The notes under the pieces: model-generated
Seen by the model: the letters and a program-made list of their open reading frames with translations, nothing else
Databases searched by the model: none
What the model was told of the DNA's origin: nothing
NCBI GenBank assembly: GCA_003987775.1
Contig: RXJD01000075.1
Span: 42,854-106,853, forward strand
Length of the DNA: 64,000 bases
DNA from: Mycobacterium sp.
Lineage (GTDB): Bacteria; Actinomycetota; Actinomycetes; Mycobacteriales; Mycobacteriaceae
Direction: 5' to 3'
Shown here: positions 56,091-64,000 of the stretch, in pieces
How positions within the stretch are numbered: the stretch's first letter is position 1
How the letters are laid out: each line of letters begins with the position of its first letter
Program-made: the position numbers and the translations under genes

Positions 56091-56860
56091 GCGACGTCTT
56101 CCCGCCCGGCACCTTCACCCCGGACCCGCGTCCCAGTGCCGTACCCCGCATGCTGGCCGCGCAGTTCAGCCTGGAGGCCAAGCTGCTGCTGCGCAACGGC
56201 GAGCAGTTGCTCTTGACGATGTTCATCCCGATCACGCTGCTGATCGGACTCACCCTGCTGCCCTTCGGATCATTCGGCGAGCATCGCGCCGCGGTGTTCA
56301 CGCCGGCGATCATGGCGCTCGCGGTGATCTCCACCGCCTTCACCGGCCAGGCGATCGCCGTCGCGTTCGACCGGCGCTACGGCGCATTGAAGCGGCTCGG
56401 GGCGACTCCGCTGCCAGTGTGGGGAATCATCGCCGGCAAGGCTCTGGCGGTGGTGTTCACCGTCTTCCTGCAGTCAATTGTGCTGGGCGCCATCGGTTTT
56501 GCTTTGGGCTGGCGACCGCCGCTGGCGGCGCTGGCACTCGGTGGCGCAGTGATCGCGCTGGGCACTGCCGGGTTCGCGGCACTGGGCCTGCTGCTCGGTG
56601 GCACCCTGCGCGCCGAGATCGTGCTCGCGCTGGCCAACCTGTTGTGGTTCGCCTTCGCCGGGTTCGGCGCGCTGACTCTGGAGACGGGCATGATCCCGTC
56701 CGGAGTGAAATGGGCCGCGCGGCTGACACCGTCGGGCGCGCTGACCGAGTCGCTGTCGCAGGCCATGAACCTCTCGGTGGACTGGTTCGGGCTGGCGGTG
56801 CTCGCAGTGTGGGGCGGTGTGGGCGCGCTGGCCGCACGACGCTTTTTCCGCTTCACCTGA
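56087..56860 (+). CDS. ABC-2 type permease (Rv1457c-like)
   Basis: 257 residues from the GTG at 56087 (GTGA overlap with the ATPase stop). Six hydrophobic helices, with AVAFDRRYGALKRLGATPLPVWG, the cytoplasmic coupling loop of ABC-2 exporters, after the second helix. Together with the previous gene it should form an exporter. The longer open frame upstream overlaps the ATPase gene and is not used. A 48-bp repeat begins 10 bp after the stop. Confidence 0.92.
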   Translation: MSDVFPPGTFTPDPRPSAVPRMLAAQFSLEAKLLLRNGEQLLLTMFIPITLLIGLTLLPFGSFGEHRAAVFTPAIMALAVISTAFTGQAIAVAFDRRYGALKRLGATPLPVWGIIAGKALAVVFTVFLQSIVLGAIGFALGWRPPLAALALGGAVIALGTAGFAALGLLLGGTLRAEIVLALANLLWFAFAGFGALTLETGMIPSGVKWAARLTPSGALTESLSQAMNLSVDWFGLAVLAVWGGVGALAARRFFRFT

Positions 56861-56869
56861 CCTCCCGGC

Positions 56870-56917
56870 CGCGACACTGCCACCAGGGACACGACACGCG
56901 GTCGCGGCTGTGCGCAG
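56870..56917 (+). repeat. 48-bp dispersed repeat, copy C (left of DUF559-like gene)
   Basis: The blocks CGCGACACTG, CACGACACGC and GTGCG fall at repeat positions 1-10, 21-30 and 41-45. It lies 10 bp after the permease stop and 48 bp before the DUF559-like gene, in the same orientation as copy D at the end of that gene. Confidence 0.7.
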
Positions 56918-56965
56918 CTTCAAGTTCGCTGGAACCGGCGCACCGTCTGGCTCATCCAAGCCCGT

Positions 56966-57877
56966 ATGGATCGAATGTGCATTGGCAGCGAGGCGTTGCG
57001 GCAGGGAAAAGTCAGCCGGTACCAGCTACGAACGCAGTACCGGGCGATCTACCCCGACGTCTACGTGGCACGCGACACGCAACTTTCGTTACGCGCTCGC
57101 TCGGCTGCGGCATGGTTATGGACCGGTCGCGGCGGGACCCTGGCCGGGTTGGCCGCTGCGGCGTTGCACGGCTCGGACTGGATCGACGAGGACGAAGCCG
57201 TCGAACTGGTGTGGCGCAATCCTCGTCCGCCCACCGGAATAATCACCCGTAATGACCGGGTGGGCATTGACGAAGTCACCCGGATTGCGGGTTTGCCCGT
57301 GACCACATCTGCCCGCACGGCGTTCGACCTGGGGCGGCAACTGACCGCCGCCGATGCGATCGCCCGTCTCGACGCATTGATGCGCGCAACACCGTTCTCC
57401 ACAGCAACGACGTTGATGCTGAGCACGCGATACGCCGGAGCCCGCGGCGTGCGACAGCTCAGAACGCTGCTTCCCAAGATCGACCCGGGTGCCGCATCAC
57501 CGAAGGAGACATGGCTCCGGATGCTGCTGGTCGACGCTGGACTGCCCACACCGGAGACCCAGATTCCTGTCGTCGTCAATTACCGGACAGTGGCCCTGCT
57601 CGACATGGGATGGGAGCGATTCAACGTCGCCGTCGAATACGACGGCGACCAGCACCGCACCGACCGGCGCCAATACGTGCGTGACGTGCGCAGATTGAAG
57701 GAGCTTGGCGACCTCGGCTGGATCGTCATCCGGGTGATCGCCGAGGATCGACCCGACCAGATTGTGCGGCAGGTAGCCGCGGCACTGCAGGCCCGCGGCT
57801 ACCGCAACACTGAAGGCCCCCGCGGCTGCCGCGACACTGACGCCACGTACACGACGCGCCGTCACGGGAGTGCGTAG
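56966..57877 (+). CDS. AbiEi-like / DUF559 restriction-endonuclease-fold protein
   Basis: 303 residues. The N-terminal part resembles the AbiEi antitoxin-type winged helix (ALRQGKVSRYQLRTQYRAIYP, quoted in part). The C-terminal part has a PD-(D/E)XK/Vsr-like core, ETWLRMLLVDAGLP, then VAVEYDGDQHRTDRRQYVRD with the DGxQH motif of DUF559 proteins. Many mycobacteria have several copies. A role in DNA cleavage or phage defence is conceivable but unproven, and no toxin partner is adjacent. The last about 25 residues are encoded by two imperfect copies of a short element (RGYRNTEGP, RGCRDTDAT) that runs into dispersed repeat copy D, so the true end may have been replaced by the repeat. I recall no such gene at this place in M. 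tuberculosis. Confidence 0.7.
   Translation: MDRMCIGSEALRQGKVSRYQLRTQYRAIYPDVYVARDTQLSLRARSAAAWLWTGRGGTLAGLAAAALHGSDWIDEDEAVELVWRNPRPPTGIITRNDRVGIDEVTRIAGLPVTTSARTAFDLGRQLTAADAIARLDALMRATPFSTATTLMLSTRYAGARGVRQLRTLLPKIDPGAASPKETWLRMLLVDAGLPTPETQIPVVVNYRTVALLDMGWERFNVAVEYDGDQHRTDRRQYVRDVRRLKELGDLGWIVIRVIAEDRPDQIVRQVAAALQARGYRNTEGPRGCRDTDATYTTRRHGSA
57830..57877 (+). repeat. 48-bp dispersed repeat, copy D (covers the DUF559-like 3' end)
   Basis: The blocks CGCGACACTG, CACGACGCGC and GTGCG lie at repeat positions 1-10, 21-30 and 41-45; the repeat ends exactly with the TAG stop of the DUF559-like gene. It has the same orientation as copy C, 960 bp to its left. Confidence 0.7.
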
Positions 57878-57969
57878 CGTCAATCTCGCCGCAGATAGCG
57901 CGAGAGCCCGCCGCTATGAGCGCGAGGCCCAGTTCTACTACGTGACGTAGTGGTCGTTACGATCGGGCG

Positions 57970-58926
57970 GTGGCCGTCGGACGATCGCTGATGCGGTTGG
58001 TGGACCTGCTCCCCAACCCCAGCCTGCGTGTCCAGCGCATTATCGCGGCACTCGTCATCCTCACCCAGGGCGGCATCGCGGTCACCGGGGCGATCGTGCG
58101 GGTCACCGCCTCGGGGCTGGGCTGCCCTACCTGGCCGCAGTGTTTCCCCGGCAGCTTCACCCCGGTCGCGGTATCCGAGGTACCGCGCATCCATCAGGCC
58201 GTCGAGTTCGGCAATCGCATGATCACCTTCGCGGTCGTCATCACCGCAGCGCTGGCCGTATTGGCGGTCACCCGGGCCCGCCGGCGCAAAGAGGTGCTGT
58301 TCTACGCCTGGCTGATGCCCGCCTCGACCGTCGTACAGGCCGTGATCGGCGGCATCACCGTGCGCACCGGGCTGCTGTGGTGGACGGTGGCGATCCACCT
58401 GTTGGCGTCGATGACGATGGTGTGGTTGTCCGTATTGCTGTTCGTCAAGGTCGGTGAGCCGGACGACGGCGAGGTACACCAGCGGGTCGCCAGGCCGTTG
58501 CGGTTGCTGACGGCGCTGAGCGCGATGAACCTGTCGGTAGTGCTGGTCACCGGCACTCTGGTAACCGCGGCCGGACCGCACGCGGGCGACAAGAGCCCGA
58601 GCCGGACGGTCCCGCGGCTCAAAATCGAGATCAATACCCTGGTGCACGCACACTCGTCGCTGCTGGTCTCGTATCTCTCGCTGCTGATCGGCCTGGCCTT
58701 CGGGTTGTGGGCCGTACAGGCCGACCGCGTGGTGCTGAAGCGGCTCGGCGTACTGGTAGCGCTCGTTGTCGCGCAGGCCGGGGTGGGCACCGCGCAGTAC
58801 TACACGGGGGTGCCCGCCGTGCTGGTGGCGCTCCACGTGGCCGGGGCCGCCGCCTGTACCGCTGCCACCGCGGCGCTATGGGCGTCGATGCGAGAAAGGG
58901 CCCAGCCCGAGACGCTCCAGGGCTGA
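57970..58926 (+). CDS. ctaA: Heme A synthase CtaA (COX15/CtaA)
   Basis: 318 residues from the GTG at 57970 (an ATG at 57991 is the alternative). Eight helices in two four-helix halves, with the heme ligand histidines in EVPRIHQAVEFGNRM, VAIHLLASM, LVHAHSSLLV and VALHVAG, and the paired Cys GLGCPTWPQC of the first loop typical of CtaA in Gram-positives and actinobacteria. It oxidises heme O to heme A for the aa3 oxidase. Equivalent to Rv1456c. The 3' end overlaps the convergent next gene by about 50 bp. Confidence 0.94.
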   Translation: MAVGRSLMRLVDLLPNPSLRVQRIIAALVILTQGGIAVTGAIVRVTASGLGCPTWPQCFPGSFTPVAVSEVPRIHQAVEFGNRMITFAVVITAALAVLAVTRARRRKEVLFYAWLMPASTVVQAVIGGITVRTGLLWWTVAIHLLASMTMVWLSVLLFVKVGEPDDGEVHQRVARPLRLLTALSAMNLSVVLVTGTLVTAAGPHAGDKSPSRTVPRLKIEINTLVHAHSSLLVSYLSLLIGLAFGLWAVQADRVVLKRLGVLVALVVAQAGVGTAQYYTGVPAVLVALHVAGAAACTAATAALWASMRERAQPETLQG

Positions 58927-59694
58927 CTCGACCCCCAGAGCGAACTCGCGCTGGGCGAGGCCCCGCGTTTCGGCGTCCAGTCGCAGCCACCCAAGCGACG
59001 GGTCGATCAGCTGCAACTCCAGCAGTCGCTGCCCGGCCAGGTGGGCCCGCGCATACAGCACCTCCCCCGGTGCGGCTGCCACCGCGGCTGCTCCCACATC
59101 CCACAGTTCGAAGTCCGCCTCCCCTTGATGAAGGCCGCCGTCCTGCGCGGTGAACGCGTGCGACGGCTTCCCCCCGACGAAGATGAGCACCGTTTCCGGC
59201 TCGCCGCCGGCTACTTGCACGAACACACTCCCGTCGCACCCGTTGATGTACGCCTCGGCGTCCAACCGGTCGGTGAAGCGCCTCAGCCCGGCGCCGGCCG
59301 CGGCACCGACGTAAACGGGGCCGTCAGACGGTAGCCGGACGGGTTGGCCGGGCTGGTGGACCTGATGCGGCACGGTCGGCACTCCTTGCAGCGCAAGCTC
59401 GTCCAGATAGCTGCGCCGGGCGTTCCAAGCGACGACGGACGGCGGGTTCAGCAGGTGCTGCACGCTGGTGGTCCAGGCGAGGAATTCGTCGAGCCGGGCG
59501 GCGTAGTCGCCGGCGTCCCGCAGGATCACCAGGTGTGCGTCGGCGACCTGCGGGTCGTCCCAGGCCAGCCACCGCGCGTGCAGGCCGCGGGTGCGCAACG
59601 CGGCCACCAATCCGGCGTCGTCTCCGGCGGCACGCTGCGCACCGCCGGCAAGCACGATGCGCGGATGGAAGGTGTCCGGTCGGGCTAGCTTCAT
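58876..59694 (-). CDS. ATP-grasp-like conserved protein (Rv1455-like)
   Basis: 272 residues from the ATG at 59694. The N-terminal part is a nucleotide-fold (RIVLAGGAQRAAGDDAGLVAAL), then DDPQVADAHLVILRDAGDYAARLDEFLAW, with the rest resembling ATP-grasp proteins of the glutathione-synthetase type (TDRLDAEAYINGCDGSVFVQ, quoted in part). The central ATP-binding lysines are not certain. Overlaps the ctaA 3' end by about 50 bp and is divergent from qor with only 19 bp between the start codons. Substrate unknown. Confidence 0.78.
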   Translation of the reverse strand: MKLARPDTFHPRIVLAGGAQRAAGDDAGLVAALRTRGLHARWLAWDDPQVADAHLVILRDAGDYAARLDEFLAWTTSVQHLLNPPSVVAWNARRSYLDELALQGVPTVPHQVHQPGQPVRLPSDGPVYVGAAAGAGLRRFTDRLDAEAYINGCDGSVFVQVAGGEPETVLIFVGGKPSHAFTAQDGGLHQGEADFELWDVGAAAVAAAPGEVLYARAHLAGQRLLELQLIDPSLGWLRLDAETRGLAQREFALGVESALERLGLGPFSHRRP

Positions 59695-59713
59695 GCCCGG
59701 GCATGATATCGGC

Positions 59714-60691
59714 ATGCATGCGATCGAAGTCAGCGAAGCCGGCGGCCCTGAAGTCCTGAACTACCACGACATCTCCGACCCTCAACCGGGTCCGGGCGAG
59801 CTGCTGATCCGCTCCGAAGCGATCGGCGTCAACTTCATCGACACCTACTTCCGCTCCGGGCAGTACCCACGCCCGCTCCCGTTCGTCCTGGGTTCGGAGG
59901 TGTGCGGCACGGTGGTGGCGGTAGGCCCGGACACGGCAGGTGACATCGGCGTCGGGGACCGGGTGGTGAGCGCCTCGGCCAACGGTTCCTACGCCGAATC
60001 ATGCACTGCGCCAGCATTTTTGACAGCCAAAGTGCCCGACGGCATCAGCTCGGAAGTGGCCGCGTCGGCCCTGCTGAAGGGTCTGACGGCGCAGTACCTG
60101 GTGAAGTCGGTGTATCCGGTGCAGCGCGGTGACGCCGTGCTGGTGCACGCCGGCGCCGGAGGCGTCGGGCTGATTCTGACGCAGTGGGCGACTCACCTGG
60201 GGGCACGGGTCATCACCACGGTGTCGACGCCCGAGAAGGAGCGGCTGTCCCGGGAGGCGGGCGCCGCCGAGGTGCTGGCCTACCCCACCGACGCATACCA
60301 GTTCGGCCAGCAGATTCGCGGTCTCACCGACGGCGCCGGGGTGGCCGCGGTCTACGACGGCGTGGGTGCCAGTACCTTCGACGCCAGCCTGGCCAGCCTG
60401 GCCGTCCGCGGGACGCTGGCCCTGTTCGGCGCGGCGAGCGGACCCGTTCCGCCGTTCGATCCGCAGCAACTGAACTACGCCGGATCGGTGTACCTCACCC
60501 GGCCCTCGCTGGCCCACTTCATCCGTACCGGCGAGGAGTTCAGCGGGCGGGCCACCGAGCTATTCGACGCGATTGGCAGCGGGGCCGTTCGGGTCGAGAT
60601 CGGCGGGACTTATCCCCTGGCCGAAGCCGCGCGTGCCCACACCGACCTGGAGGGCCGCAAGACCACCGGCTCGATCGTGTTGCTGCCCTAA
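59714..60691 (+). CDS. qor: NADPH:quinone oxidoreductase (zeta-crystallin type)
   Basis: 325 residues from the ATG at 59714. Medium-chain dehydrogenase/reductase fold without structural or catalytic Zn cysteines; the N-terminal region has GVNFIDTYFRSGQYP of quinone oxidoreductases and the cofactor loop is VHAGAGGVGLILTQWA. It reduces quinones with NADPH by one electron or a hydride. The 19-bp gap to the divergent gene means that the two promoters must overlap. Equivalent to Rv1454c. It converges on the exporter genes at a distance of 4 bp. Confidence 0.93.
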   Translation: MHAIEVSEAGGPEVLNYHDISDPQPGPGELLIRSEAIGVNFIDTYFRSGQYPRPLPFVLGSEVCGTVVAVGPDTAGDIGVGDRVVSASANGSYAESCTAPAFLTAKVPDGISSEVAASALLKGLTAQYLVKSVYPVQRGDAVLVHAGAGGVGLILTQWATHLGARVITTVSTPEKERLSREAGAAEVLAYPTDAYQFGQQIRGLTDGAGVAAVYDGVGASTFDASLASLAVRGTLALFGAASGPVPPFDPQQLNYAGSVYLTRPSLAHFIRTGEEFSGRATELFDAIGSGAVRVEIGGTYPLAEAARAHTDLEGRKTTGSIVLLP

Positions 60692-60695
60692 CTGC

Positions 60696-61553
60696 CTATT
60701 GAGAGGTGCGGCGCACGTACGCACGAACGGCCATCGGCGCTAACACTACGGCGAAAGTGATGGAGTAGATCAGCGTGAACAGCGCTGGGTGGTGCATCGG
60801 TAATTGTGCGCTCGGCGGCGCAGGCGGAGCGTGCGTCGTGAGTTCACGCAGGGCCTGAGAAGCAGCCGATAGCGGGTTCCACTCGGCGATCACACGCAGC
60901 ACGTGCGGCATCGGCTGTGTCGGCGCGAAGGCATTCGACAGTGCGATGACTGGCAGTGTGATTAGGAACGTTATCGTGCCTATTCCCTCGACGGTCTTCA
61001 TCAACAGTCCGACGGCCATTCCGAGCCACATAAAGCCCAGACCGAACGTCAGCACCAACCCTAGGGCCAGCGCGGCATCGGCCACGCTGCAGCTGAACCG
61101 CCAACCGACAAGAAATCCGACCAGACCGATAACAACATAACCGATCATTGAATAGAGCAACGCAATCAGACCGCGTGCGATGAGCGGCGAATAATTGGAA
61201 ATCGGAAGCGATCGAAATCTAATGAAGATGCAATTTTCGAGATCAAAGGAAATTGCAGCACCGACAATTACTATTGTGGAGACAATGGCTTGGGCCTGAA
61301 TTCCAGGCAACAGAAATTCGCGGTAACGCGGCACCAGATCCGCGCTGATTGACCGGCCCACGACAAAAGTAAAGAACAGCACGAAAGCAACCGGCTGCAG
61401 CAGCAATTGCAGGAGTGTCTCGGGCTTCCGCCTGACCCTGATCAGGTGCCGCTTCAACATAACCGATATCTGCCGCGCGATACCAGAGCCGTGCCCATCA
61501 GAGTAATGCACAGATTTGGGATGAGTTGTGGATGCATCCCGCACAATAGTCAT
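60696..61553 (-). CDS. DrrB-type ABC-2 permease
   Basis: 285 residues, six helices. A polar N-terminal stretch of about 35 residues precedes LIRVRRKPETLLQLLLQPV, the amphipathic start of ABC-2 permeases. Helix pattern and ENCIFIRFRSLPISNYSPLIA (quoted in part, in the coupling loop) match the DrrB/DrrC subunits of daunorubicin and phthiocerol lipid exporters. It overlaps the ATPase stop by 4 bp (ATGA). Together with an adjacent MmpL it suggests export of a large envelope lipid. The region is less GC-rich than the core genes. Confidence 0.88.
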   Translation of the reverse strand: MTIVRDASTTHPKSVHYSDGHGSGIARQISVMLKRHLIRVRRKPETLLQLLLQPVAFVLFFTFVVGRSISADLVPRYREFLLPGIQAQAIVSTIVIVGAAISFDLENCIFIRFRSLPISNYSPLIARGLIALLYSMIGYVVIGLVGFLVGWRFSCSVADAALALGLVLTFGLGFMWLGMAVGLLMKTVEGIGTITFLITLPVIALSNAFAPTQPMPHVLRVIAEWNPLSAASQALRELTTHAPPAPPSAQLPMHHPALFTLIYSITFAVVLAPMAVRAYVRRTSQ

Positions 61554-62515
61554 GCTGTCTTACCTTCCCAGGAGCCGGTGCAACGTCCGGTCAGCGCGAT
61601 GAACACTTCATCAAGAGTCGGCCGCGAAAGCCGGATGTCCTCGATCCGAATCCCGCTGTGATGCAATGCTTTAGCAATTTCAGAAAGGTCCGCCAAACCG
61701 TCAGAGGTCACCATCAGTCGCCGGGCGTTTGCGTCGACAAGGACCTCCGCAGCACTCCTCCGCAACACCGCCTCGACCGGTGCGAGATCACTCGCATGAG
61801 AAACGGTTACAACCACATTCGCTTCCCCGGCTTGTTGCTTGAGCTCGAACGGTGAGCCCTGCGCGATGACCCTGCCATTGTCTATAACGACGATATTGTC
61901 GGCGAGCCGATCGGCTTCCTCGAGGTACTGGGTAGTTACGACCAAGGTCAGTCCATCATCGACGAGACTGCGCAACAGCTTCCACAACTCGACGCGACTG
62001 TGCGGATCCAGCCCGGCGGATGGCTCATCGAGGAACAGCACCTGCGGCCGCGCAAGCAGGCTCACGGCGATATCGAATCGACGGCGCATCCCCCCGGAGT
62101 AGGAATCAACACGCCTATCGGCAATTTCAGCGACGGAGAATTGTTCCAAAAGCTCATCACTTAAGCGCGTCAACTCTTTTCGCCGAAATCCGTACAAGCT
62201 GCCAATCATGTCGATGTTCTCGCGGCCCGTTAGTAGCCCATCGAGAGTTGCTTCCTGGCAAGCCAATCCGATTTTTCTGCGGACCATGTCGGGAGCCATG
62301 CACACATCGTGGCCAGCGACGCGTGCGGTACCGCTCGTCGGGCGCGTCAACGTGGTCAGCAACTTCATTGTCGTGGTCTTGCCGGCACCGTTGGGTCCGA
62401 GCAGGCCCAGAACACCACCTTGCGGCACAGTGAAGCTGACGCCGTCGACAGCTGTGACGTGACCGTACCTCTTACCGAGGTCGATCACTTCCACTGCCGG
62501 ATCGGACCGCAACAT
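61550..62515 (-). CDS. DrrA-type ABC transporter ATP-binding protein
   Basis: 321 residues from the ATG at 62515, with GGAGAAGG just upstream. Walker A LLGPNGAGKTTT, signature YSGGMRRR, Walker B VLFLDEPSAGLD and an additional C-terminal domain of about 90 residues typical of DrrA. It forms a pair with the permease that follows (ATGA overlap). In M. tuberculosis the drrABC genes export phthiocerol dimycocerosates together with MmpL7; here only one permease is present. A substrate cannot be assigned. Confidence 0.92.
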   Translation of the reverse strand: MLRSDPAVEVIDLGKRYGHVTAVDGVSFTVPQGGVLGLLGPNGAGKTTTMKLLTTLTRPTSGTARVAGHDVCMAPDMVRRKIGLACQEATLDGLLTGRENIDMIGSLYGFRRKELTRLSDELLEQFSVAEIADRRVDSYSGGMRRRFDIAVSLLARPQVLFLDEPSAGLDPHSRVELWKLLRSLVDDGLTLVVTTQYLEEADRLADNIVVIDNGRVIAQGSPFELKQQAGEANVVVTVSHASDLAPVEAVLRRSAAEVLVDANARRLMVTSDGLADLSEIAKALHHSGIRIEDIRLSRPTLDEVFIALTGRCTGSWEGKTA

Positions 62516-62874
62516 AACCTTCTCCTTTGCAGCGTTCTGAATCAGCAGCGCCGTCACTGTTTCGCACTATTCTTTGGTCCTACTAATTTACTCGAATAAT
62601 CAGATAACTGGATGCACAAGAATCAAGGTAGAAAAGTGTGTCTATCTGTAGACGAAAATATATATTCTGCGACGTTTACGTTTCAAAATATCGGGTCATG
62701 CGCTCGCCACGAACAACTGGTACTACGCCGTGCCAGCACATGGACGCCGAGTCGCCGGGCGTATCACCGAAAGCCGGGGAAATCAGCGCCGCCAACCAAA
62801 ACCACCTGCCGGGCAGAGATTCCCCCGGATGTATTCGCTCGAAGCTGCAGAGAAAGTCGCATAAAACTTCCGAA
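62516..62874. other. A+T-rich spacer between drrA-like and mmpL genes
   Basis: About 360 bp without a gene. Long A/T stretches (for example AAAATATATATT near 62657) contrast with the neighbouring coding sequence and with the rest of the window. It probably holds the promoter of the drrA-like gene on the minus strand; I could not define -10/-35 boxes. It also holds the end of the mmpL transcript. No terminator hairpin was evident. Confidence 0.5.
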
Positions 62875-64000
62875 TCACGCCGGGGAGGTGACGAAGTTGT
62901 CGGTGGCGGGTTGCGACGGTGCGGTAGTGGGTGCAGGTCTCGGCCAGGCTTGCGGGGCGGGGCGGGGGCGTACGCGTTGTGGCCACCAGAACCAGCGTCC
63001 GAGCAGTACGGCGATCGAGGGTGTGATCAGTGCGCGCACAATCAGGGTGTCAAAGAGCAGACCCATGCCGATCGTGGTGCCGATCTGGGCGATGGTGGTC
63101 AATTCGCTGACGGCCATCGAGATCATGGTGAAGGCGAATACCAGGCCGGCGGAGGTGACCACCGATCCGGTGGCGCCCAGAGTGCGGATGATCGCGGTGC
63201 GGATCCCGGCCTGAATTTCTTCTCTCAGCCGCGAGACCAGCAACAGGTTGTAGTCGGCACCGACCGCAAGCAACACGATCACCGACATCGACAGAACCAG
63301 CCAGTTCAAGTCGATGCCCAGCAGGTGTTGCCACAGCAGCACCGACAACCCCAATGAGGCACCCAGTGAAGCCGCCACGGTGCCCACGATCACCAAGGCC
63401 GCGATCGCGCTGCGCGTGATGACGAGCATGATGATGAAAATCAAGCTCAACGCTGCGATGGCGGCGATCAACAAGTCATAGTCATTGCCGTCGTTGATGT
63501 CCTTGACGGTGGCGGCAGTGCCGGCGAGATAGATCTTGGCGCCTTCCAACGGGGTGCCCTTGATCGCCTCAGTAGCCGCCCGCTTGATCGCCTGCGTACT
63601 GGCCATCCCCTCCGGACTCATCGGATCACTTTGATGGGAGATGATGAACCGTACGGACTTGCCATCCGGAGAGATGAAATTCTTCATGGCCCGCTGGAAG
63701 TTCTCATTTTTAAATACTTCCGGGGGCAGGTAGAACGAGTCGTCGTTCATCGAGGCATCGAACGCCTTCCCCATGGCGTTGGTGTTGTCCATGGTGGCCG
63801 CCATCTGATCCAGCATCCCCTTCTGGGAGGCATACATCGTCAGCGTCAGTGCTTTCATGTCCCGTACGGCCTGGGTCATCTGGGGCATCAGGGCCACCAT
63901 CTGGGGCAGCAGCACATCCAGTCGATCCATTTCCGGAATGATCTGCTGCAGATCTCCGGTCAGCACGTCCACTCCATCAATGGCGTCAAAGATCGACCGC
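62875..64000 (-). CDS. MmpL family RND transporter, C-terminal part (runs off the window)
   Basis: The last about 374 residues of an MmpL protein; the frame stays open through 64000 on the minus strand, so the N-terminus lies outside the window (a GTG at 63972 is internal). Visible parts are the second periplasmic loop end ([20 protein letters not shown], quoted in part), then the helix bundle with [20 protein letters not shown] containing the proton-relay Asp-Tyr pair of helix 10, and [22 protein letters not shown] near the end with a short Pro/Arg/Ala-rich tail. MmpL proteins export lipids such as glycolipids and siderophores. The adjacent drrAB-like genes point to a lipid-export locus. Confidence 0.93.
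   Translation of the reverse strand, partial: RSIFDAIDGVDVLTGDLQQIIPEMDRLDVLLPQMVALMPQMTQAVRDMKALTLTMYASQKGMLDQMAATMDNTNAMGKAFDASMNDDSFYLPPEVFKNENFQRAMKNFISPDGKSVRFIISHQSDPMSPEGMASTQAIKRAATEAIKGTPLEGAKIYLAGTAATVKDINDGNDYDLLIAAIAALSLIFIIMLVITRSAIAALVIVGTVAASLGASLGLSVLLWQHLLGIDLNWLVLSMSVIVLLAVGADYNLLLVSRLREEIQAGIRTAIIRTLGATGSVVTSAGLVFAFTMISMAVSELTTIAQIGTTIGMGLLFDTLIVRALITPSIAVLLGRWFWWPQRVRPRPAPQAWPRPAPTTAPSQPATDNFVTSPA

Overview
The window looks like the chromosome of a slow-growing Mycobacterium. It is GC-rich, uses many GTG starts and 4-bp ATGA/GTGA gene overlaps, and carries a PE_PGRS gene, an MmpL transporter, ripA/ripB, the fabG1-inhA pair and the SufRBDCSUT operon. From remembered gene content, the order from about 5.5 kb to 60.7 kb follows the M. 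tuberculosis stretch from dodecin/lipL (Rv1498A/Rv1497) back to qor (Rv1454c), read in the opposite orientation. No species can be named from the sequence alone.

Layout. 0-7 kb: an accessory cell-envelope glycan region (SAM methyltransferase, GtrA flippase-like protein, CDP-glucose 4,6-dehydratase-like enzyme, large polytopic protein, acyltransferase 3), with dodecin inside it and a gene-poor first 800 bp. 7-13.6 kb: lipL, then the methylmalonyl-CoA mutase genes mutA-mutB with the chaperone GTPase meaB (propionate metabolism); the mazEF4 pair of M. tuberculosis is absent. 13.7-19.7 kb: a variable block with a TVP38 membrane protein, a membrane-anchored trypsin-like protease, an OmpR-type two-component system and two divergently transcribed small Pro/Gly-rich membrane proteins, then a deazaflavin-type nitroreductase and a DoxX-like protein. 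19.7-25 kb: SPFH/NfeD pair, ferrochelatase, inhA and fabG1 (mycolic acid synthesis). 25-27.4 kb: a TetR regulator divergent from a stand-alone cytochrome bc1 b subunit (a QcrB-type protein without qcrC/qcrA), with palindromic operators between them. 27.5-34 kb: VWA protein, DUF58 protein and MoxR1, peptidoglycan hydrolases RipB and RipA, and a small membrane protein. 34-43 kb: aconitase with its TetR regulator, an ABC-F protein, EchA12, two thioredoxins and the metal ATPase CtpD. 43-47 kb: PE_PGRS29-like protein, FadE15 and a DUF5666-type lipoprotein. 47-53.3 kb: the complete suf operon, with an uninterrupted (intein-free) sufB. 53.4-60.7 kb: MptB mannosyltransferase, an ABC exporter, a DUF559/AbiEi-like gene, heme A synthase CtaA, an ATP-grasp-like protein and quinone reductase. 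60.7-64 kb: a DrrA/DrrB-type ABC exporter next to an MmpL gene that runs off the right end, in sequence visibly richer in A+T.

Most of the window is conserved core. The more unusual material is: the TetR/qcrB-paralogue pair; the two-component/Pro-rich protein/protease block; four equal-length 48-bp dispersed repeats, two of which bracket the DUF559-like gene; a 45-bp duplication with hairpins upstream of mptB; and the drrAB-mmpL locus. Small regulatory sites that can be read directly include a SufR-type operator on the sufR start codon, the wild-type form of the fabG1-inhA promoter, and GTCAC repeats before ripA. I recognised no tRNA, rRNA, CRISPR array or insertion sequence.
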